Below, piece after piece: positions 17,101-22,800 of a DNA stretch of 25,402 nt (its first letter is position 1; the number at the start of each line of letters is the position of its first letter). Where the stretch lies: the IMG/VR virus record IMGVR_UViG_3300031510_000035, positions 1 through 25,402 of that record, one strand, 5' to 3'. Both the position numbers and the translations under genes were made by a program. This DNA is from a virus. The notes under the pieces were generated by a model. The model worked only from the letters and a program-made list of their open reading frames with translations, made no database searches and was not told the DNA's origin.

Positions 17101-19659
17101 TGCGTTGGCGACTTCTATTCATTCTCAGGCACGCCATTCATTTCTCCAGAATATGATGCTGGTTATGATCTAACAAGAGCGCCAGATTACAATTTGGATA
17201 TTGATCTCGCTGCCCCTTTCATGGATTTTGCTGAAGCAATAAATGAATTTGTTCCTCTCACGCAGGTGAATCGTTCAGTTGCAACAAATGTTGTAACTAA
17301 TAACGTAGCCGCTACTAGAGCAACATTTGGTGGCACATCAACTACAATCACAAGAACAACCACACAAACTGTTAACGAACTTCAAATTGGTATGGGGTCT
17401 GAGTCAACTCAACAAGTAGGCGACTTCGTAACAGACGTGCAATTTAAACCCTTTATGAGAGAACGAGAAATAAAAGTTCTTGTGTTTGGTCTAAGACCCA
17501 GCACTACTTTTCACTTCTTCTTCGATGGCGATAATGTTGATGCTCATGTAGCATCTGCCTTAGGAACTACATTAAATGGACTGAAACGTTCTTCTGTATT
17601 CAATACTGCTGTTACCACAGATGCATCTGGAATTCTAAAAGCAATCTTTAGAATTCCAGCGAGCACGTATTTTGTTGGTGATAGAAAATTGGAAATCTAT
17701 GATGTAAGTAGTTACACTGATAGAAATACTGCAATTTCTGCCTGCTCTGTAACATATAGTGCATTTAACTATTCTGTTGAAAAGCGTGGTCTGAATGTAA
17801 ATACTCGCACACCAGATATTGATATAAGTACTACATCTAGTCAAAATGTTTCTGTAACTAGTTCGTTTCAAGAGATCGACAACGATCCTAATGGTGATGG
17901 GGGTAACAACGGTGATGGCGGCGACCCAATCGCTCAATCATTCCTAATCAAGTCAGCTATGGTAAAGAATGATAACGTTTTATACGCATCAAAGATTGAC
18001 TTGTATTTCCAAACTAAATCAGCAACTGCTGGGTTCACACTATACATACCAGAAGTAGAGAATGGCATATTAACATCTAGAGTTTTGCCATTCTCTAAAG
18101 TTCACGTCAATGCAAGTGATGTTAATGTTTCAGTAGATGGATCTGTTGCGACTACCGTAACGTTCCCGTCTCCTCTTACTCTGGTGGTTGGGTCAGAGTA
18201 CGCCTTTGTTGTGAAACCAGACGGCAATGACCCAGATTACAGAATTTGGATTGCTAAGACTGGTGGAACAGACGTTATTACGAGCAAACAGATTACTCAA
18301 GATGTAAACGATGGTGTGCTATTTACATCAACTAATGCTAGGACATGGACTCCACATCAAGACGAAAACATTAAATATAACCTTTACATGGCAAACTTCT
18401 CATCGGCATCTGGCCATGTTGATTTAACAAATAAGGAAAGTGAATACTTTAGTGTTGGAAGCACTTCTGGAACGTTTTCAAACGATGAATACGTGTTCGT
18501 AAATGATACAGTTGTGTCATCGCAAACTGTTAATATCGCTGCTGGTAGCACAACAATCGCTGGTGTCGGTACAAAGTTCTCATCTTACTTTAACGTTGGT
18601 GGGCATATTGTTGCTGCTGCTAATAGCACTGTATTTGATGTGTTGAAAATCTCAGCTATAGCGTCTAATACAAGTATGACTGTTGAAGATGTTCCTAAAT
18701 ATTCTAACACAGTTGCTACTTTCTTTAAGTCTATTGTTGGTAATGTAACATTATTCGATAACAATGATCCTGCCATTCTCTATCTTGATAACTCAACAGC
18801 AATAGCAGCTAATAAATTTGCTGCTGCTGATGTATTGGTTGGGGCAACATCTAATGCTCGTGCAACAATATCAAGTGTTGATGATAAAAACATAAGTTTC
18901 GTTGCTCCAAATATCTATCGCACAAATACAACACAAACAAAAACGACTTTATCTGCTACAAGATTGTTTAGGTCAGATACGAATGCGAACTACACAAAAG
19001 GTAATATTGAATTTAACAACTATACGTTCTTGAATTCTTTGCCTACTGTAATCAGGAGTCGAAGCAATGAAGCTGATGCAACAAGATCGTTTACTCTGAG
19101 AACAACACTAGAAAATACTTCAGGCGCAACTCCTAGATACAGTTCGCCATTAATTGATGGTGATATTGCTTCTATGAAAGTGTTCGAGTATATTATTAAC
19201 AATGTTTCGACAGACGAAGATACTTCTATAGGATTGGCTTCTTCTAAATATATCACTAAAGTAGTATCTCTTGCTGATTCACTAGATGCTGAAGATTTGA
19301 AAGTGTTTTTGACTGCATATAGACCTGCTGGTACGTCGATTGAAGTTTATGCTAAGTTGTTATCAGAGTCTGATTCTGACCCGTTAGATCAAAAGCCTTG
19401 GACATTATTTAGCAGTGAAGCTTCAAATCCGATTTCTCAGAATACAAATCGATTTGACTTTAAAGAGTATGCTTTTAATCTACCAACAAGTGTTGGTGTG
19501 ACCGGTTCTGCTTTTCTTAACTCAGGCGCATTTAAATATACTGATGGCACTTTTCAAGCATCAAATTTCAGATACTTTGCAATCAAGATAGTGCTTAAAG
19601 GTGCTTCGTTCCATAGAGTACCGAGACTTCGTGACCTTCGTGCGATTGCATTAGCATAA
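14104..19659 (+). CDS. Giant DUF4815-type virion structural protein
   Basis: Probable outer baseplate or fibre-attachment protein of 1851 residues, following gp8 where T4 has genes 9 and 10. The N-terminus has the DUF4815-type pattern: FNQDPYHDDYDADKDFHRVL, then FKPGVAVQARELTQLQTIL, NQIERFGDNILKEGTIVKG (residues 7-66). Near 1105-1150 lies a segment seen in marine T4-like structural proteins (VGDFVTDVQFKPFMRERE, VLVFGLRPSTTFHFFFDG). A flexible G/D/N-rich linker (about 1258-1272) leads into DPIAQSFLIK and a beta-sandwich-like domain with FPSPLTLVVGSEYAFVV and YRIWIAKTGG. The C-terminus (from about 1655) ends with FRYFAIKIVLKGASFHRVP and RLRDLRAIALA. A strong ribosome binding site (AAAGGGA, 14091-14097) precedes the ATG. 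The gene stops 1 nt before the next start. Its exact place in the virion is inferred from position. Confidence 0.75.
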   Translation: MGLDTNFNQDPYHDDYDADKDFHRVLFKPGVAVQARELTQLQTILQNQIERFGDNILKEGTIVKGCSFIYLTRLPYVKIKDLQVDGQPVVMSNYPELRAVGLSTGVEAYVLLAQSGLETQTPNLNTLFVRYVKSSGANKTFSSTEQIRLENFTSAAVITTVEAAGTVTGETTTTIGNGVGLKISDGVIYQKGSFVLVDEQTIVVERYSISPDNISVGFVTKETIINSFSDTTLLDNAQGYNNANAPGADRIQLTPVLTAKTTALAIADENFFTIIEYQNGRPVRIKDSTQYSVIGEEFARRTEEESGDYVIENFPLSIKAGSNSSFLDIGVGKGLAYVGGKRIQTSGTIDVQIDAGTEFESVDEQNITTNIGNYVIVDEMMGHFPFNHIVNVALYNTAQNVYAGTLTATPSGTAIGTAKIRGIEYHSGTIGTNTCKYKAYIFDIKMSNASYTFDTHVKHIWYDATVDAKADIVLDNSKAKLYEVSFKRTLWTVGLSSIKTIPTSTADFVYRTVKSTGLVVSDGGALTITLSGTDRWTYGASATLTAAQKEEIVLICNETVTNYTLGKPIPIAGAVTTSSDAKTLTVAIGGSNPGDAMDVIAYYNVKKITAAPAEKVTRTAYIKVDASAPANITGTYSLGMPDVYKILAVYKGTGTAYSETANSTNVDVTSNFILFPNQRDAYYDNSYVKKKSALTIATTDNLLFKVSVFQENNSSGDGYFSVDSYTDIDPEDIPTYESEFGVSYDLRNVVDFRPYCVNTCVVSTTIGNANVSATAVGSAVTFPAAEQYVVAPNQNMEIDYEYYLPRIDRLFLDSEGNIKAIKGVASDNPTAPSPPSMGMPLAVIKVPPFPSLTSFVANRAGKPAYAVKLIRDNVNKGYTMRDISRLDRRISQLEYYTVLNALETETKDKEILDEAGLNRFKNGIVSDNFENLRFSEVTSPEFSAAIDPAYKEITPKIRQFDIDLKVAATSNVTNFGNTLMLSKTDVSLINQSYATKTRNCVGDFYSFSGTPFISPEYDAGYDLTRAPDYNLDIDLAAPFMDFAEAINEFVPLTQVNRSVATNVVTNNVAATRATFGGTSTTITRTTTQTVNELQIGMGSESTQQVGDFVTDVQFKPFMREREIKVLVFGLRPSTTFHFFFDGDNVDAHVASALGTTLNGLKRSSVFNTAVTTDASGILKAIFRIPASTYFVGDRKLEIYDVSSYTDRNTAISACSVTYSAFNYSVEKRGLNVNTRTPDIDISTTSSQNVSVTSSFQEIDNDPNGDGGNNGDGGDPIAQSFLIKSAMVKNDNVLYASKIDLYFQTKSATAGFTLYIPEVENGILTSRVLPFSKVHVNASDVNVSVDGSVATTVTFPSPLTLVVGSEYAFVVKPDGNDPDYRIWIAKTGGTDVITSKQITQDVNDGVLFTSTNARTWTPHQDENIKYNLYMANFSSASGHVDLTNKESEYFSVGSTSGTFSNDEYVFVNDTVVSSQTVNIAAGSTTIAGVGTKFSSYFNVGGHIVAAANSTVFDVLKISAIASNTSMTVEDVPKYSNTVATFFKSIVGNVTLFDNNDPAILYLDNSTAIAANKFAAADVLVGATSNARATISSVDDKNISFVAPNIYRTNTTQTKTTLSATRLFRSDTNANYTKGNIEFNNYTFLNSLPTVIRSRSNEADATRSFTLRTTLENTSGATPRYSSPLIDGDIASMKVFEYIINNVSTDEDTSIGLASSKYITKVVSLADSLDAEDLKVFLTAYRPAGTSIEVYAKLLSESDSDPLDQKPWTLFSSEASNPISQNTNRFDFKEYAFNLPTSVGVTGSAFLNSGAFKYTDGTFQASNFRYFAIKIVLKGASFHRVPRLRDLRAIALA

Positions 19660-19660
19660 A

Positions 19661-19861
19661 ATGTCAGAACATAAATTTATTCGAGATGCTACATCCAATG
19701 CTATTATAAATACTGATATAGATGGGTTGCGTAGATACAAGACTCGTAAAGCAGAATCAAGAAAGATTCTTGATTTGAAGGATGAAGTAGATTCTATCAA
19801 AAATGAAATGAGTGAGATCAAAAACCTTCTCATCAAACTTGTAGAAAACCAGAATAGGTAA
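19661..19861 (+). CDS. Small protein with predicted coiled coil, function unknown
   Basis: A 66-residue protein placed between the DUF4815 gene and the fibre gene, starting 1 nt after the former's stop. Residues 1-25 are polar (FIRDATSNAIINTDIDGLRR). Residues about 33-66 form a clear heptad-like amphipathic helix (KILDLKDEVDSIKNEMSEI, then KNLLIKLVENQNR). The packed spacing and same strand argue for a real gene. Short proteins ending in a similar coiled coil occur among T4-like marine phage structural genes (recalled, not searched). A role as an assembly helper or a trimerising link for the fibre is only a guess. I do not recognise a named family. Confidence 0.7.
   Translation: MSEHKFIRDATSNAIINTDIDGLRRYKTRKAESRKILDLKDEVDSIKNEMSEIKNLLIKLVENQNR
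19705..19712 (+). promoter_or_regulatory. Candidate late promoter TATAAATA inside the small gene
   Basis: Exact octamer within the 66-residue gene, about 160 nt before the fibre gene start. It could give the fibre gene its own late transcript. It could equally be the chance codon run ATA-AAT-ACT within the gene, so confidence is low. Confidence 0.25.
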
Positions 19862-19870
19862 GAGAAAAGA

Positions 19871-22800
19871 ATGGCCAAAGCATATACCAATGTAAACTCT
19901 ACAACAGGAACTTTTGCTGGCTGGTTGAGTAAAGCAAACGAACTTTACTATGATATGTCAACGATCATAGTAACAGCAAAAGCAGTCTCTCTGGCTAATT
20001 TAACGAATGAGTCCACAACGACGGGCAACAGTTACGTTAACGGTATCTTTTCGTCTAATGAATTAGTCGTTAAAACTGCCCTTAGAGGTGGTACTGTAAC
20101 AACCAGTTTTGCAAACTCGCAAACTCTTCTCATTACTTCGAACACACAAATTGGTAGTGGTTCATCGGCCGACAACTTATTCGTATACGGCGATGCAACA
20201 GTTAAAGATGACTTAAATCTTACATCAGATGGGTCAATTGTCTCATTTGGTACTAACTCTGAAATCACATTGACCCACGTTCATGATGTAGGATTAACAC
20301 TAACCCATGTTACTGCTGGTGATAATCTTCCTGTTGTTCTACAACTTAAATCAGAAGAAGATGTTGTTGAGGCTAATGAAGTTATTGCTTCTCTCGAATT
20401 TGCTGCTGGCGACTCAGATGGTACAGACGGTGCAACGATTGCTGCGGGTATTCATGCAATCGCTGAAGGAGCATTCTCTGCTAGTTCCAATGCGACTAAA
20501 TTGGTCTTCACTACAGGCGTGTCTGAAACTGCTGCCTCTAGCGCAACTGCTAAAGCAACACTAAGTTCTATTGGTGATTTCCAAGTCGCTGGTGATTTAG
20601 TGCTCAAAGATGGCGGTCTTATTGGTTCTGCTTCAGACTTAGATGCATTAAGCATTTCTTCTGCTGGTGTGGTTAACTTCACTGCTAGACCTACTTTTGC
20701 TGCTTCCCTAACGATTCAAGACGGTGGTTCATTAGGCTCTGCTAGTGACCTTGATGCTGTTACGATTAGTTCTGGTGGTGTAGTTGCAGTTACTGCTACA
20801 ACTGTATCAACTTCAAAAACAACTGGTGCCTTAACGGTTGCTGGTGGTGCTGGCGTTGCGCTTGACCTAAGCGTTGGTGATGACCTTAGACTGATTAGTG
20901 ATGCAGCGGTTCTAGGATTTGGCGCTGATGGTGATGTGACTCTGACTCACGTTGCTGACACTGGTCTGTTACTCAATAGCACAATGGCTATTCAGTTCAA
21001 CGATGCAAGCCAGTCTATCAATGCGCCTACTAATGCTACTTTGAATATCAATGCTACTGATGAGATTGAACTTAACGCAACTCTCTTAGATGTTAATGCA
21101 AATATCAATGCTAGTGGAACTTACACTGGCGCTGGTCTTATGACCACTGGCGGTAATATCATTATACCTGATGCTGGAACGATTGGTTCTGCTTCAGACT
21201 TAGATGCGATTGCTATCGGTGCTGATGGTGATGTAACTTTAACACAAGACTTAGAACTCCAACATGACGCTGCTACAATATCCTTTGGCGCTGATGGTGA
21301 TGTGACTCTAACCCACGTTCATAATACTGGTATCCTATTGAATAGCACAATGGCTATTCAGTTCAACGATGCAAGTCAATCTATCAATGCGCCTACTAAT
21401 GCTATTCTAGATATTAATGCTACCGATGAGATTGAACTGAACGCAACTTTGTTAGATGTTAATGCGAACATAAACGCAAGTGGAACATACACTGGTGCTG
21501 GTCTTATGACCACTGGTGGTAGCATTATTATTCCTAATGCTGGAACGATTGGTTCTGCTTCAGACACTGACGCAATCTCAATCTCCTCTGGTGGTGTAGT
21601 TGCAGTTACTGCAACGACTGCTTCTAGTGCTGTTAACAACGGAGCACTAACTGTTGCTGGTGGTGCGGGTATTGCTGGCGACTTGTCTATCGGTGATGAT
21701 TTAAGATTCCTTTCTGATGCTGCTGTAGTTTCGTTTGGCACTAACTCTGAAATCACATTGGCTCATGTCCATAATGTTGGACTTACACTAACCCATGTTA
21801 CTGCTGGTGATAATCTACCAATCGTTCTTCAACTGAAATCTGAAGAAGATGAGATTCTAGCAAATGAGGTTATTGCTTCGCTAGAATTTGCCGCTGGGGA
21901 CTCAGATGGTACAGATGGTGCTACAGTCGCAGCGGGTATTCATGCGATTGCTGAAGGAACATTTAGCGCAAGCGCAAATGCAACCAAGTTAGTATTTACA
22001 ACAGGCGTGTCTGAAACTGCTGCCTCTAGCGCAACTGCTAAAGCGACACTAAGTTCAATCGGTGACTTGCAAGTTGCTGGTGACTTGGTTATTAAGGATG
22101 GTGGTCTTATCGGTTCTGCCAGTGACTTGGATGCATTAAGCATTTCTTCTGGTGGTGTGGTTAACTTTACTGCTAGGCCTACCTTTGCTGCTTCTTTGAC
22201 AATCCAAGACGGTGGTTCATTAGGTTCTGCTAGTGATCCTAATGCTGTTACGATTAGTTCTGCTGGTGTAGTTGCAGTTACTGCAACGACTGCTTCTAGT
22301 GCCAATAATAACGGAGCACTAACGGTTGCTGGTGGTGCTGGCATCGCTGGCGACTTGTTTGTTGGAGATAATGTAGATATTACTGGCAATTTAGTTGTAG
22401 ATGGTACTGCTACTTTTGCTGGCAGTGGTAATTTTACGGTCAATAATTCTATTGTTACAACATTGAGTGTTGTTGGCGACACAGATATCGGTGACGCTAC
22501 TTCTGATACAGTTACGATTACAGCAAGAGTTGATAGTGACGTTGTTCCATCATCGGATTCTGCACGAACTCTTGGCACGGACGCCCTTCGTTGGACACAC
22601 GTTTATGCTGATAATGTTCACGGCATTGGCACAACACTCACAGCATTAAATGCTAGTAATATCTCGGATGGCACTATTGCTGACGCTAGACTACCAGCAT
22701 CAATTTCGTCTAACATTACAGGCAATGCTGCAACAGCAACAACACTTACAAGTCTCACTACAACAGTTACAGAACTGAATAAAGTTGATGGTGGTACTGC

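Noticed and set aside
21940-22578. Open frame of 212 codons on the minus strand
   Set aside because: It lies fully inside the fibre gene and its Ala/Val/Pro/Ser-rich product is the mirror of the GCT/ACT/GGT-rich repeats. A similar frame recurs opposite the other repeat copy. No ribosome binding site or family features.
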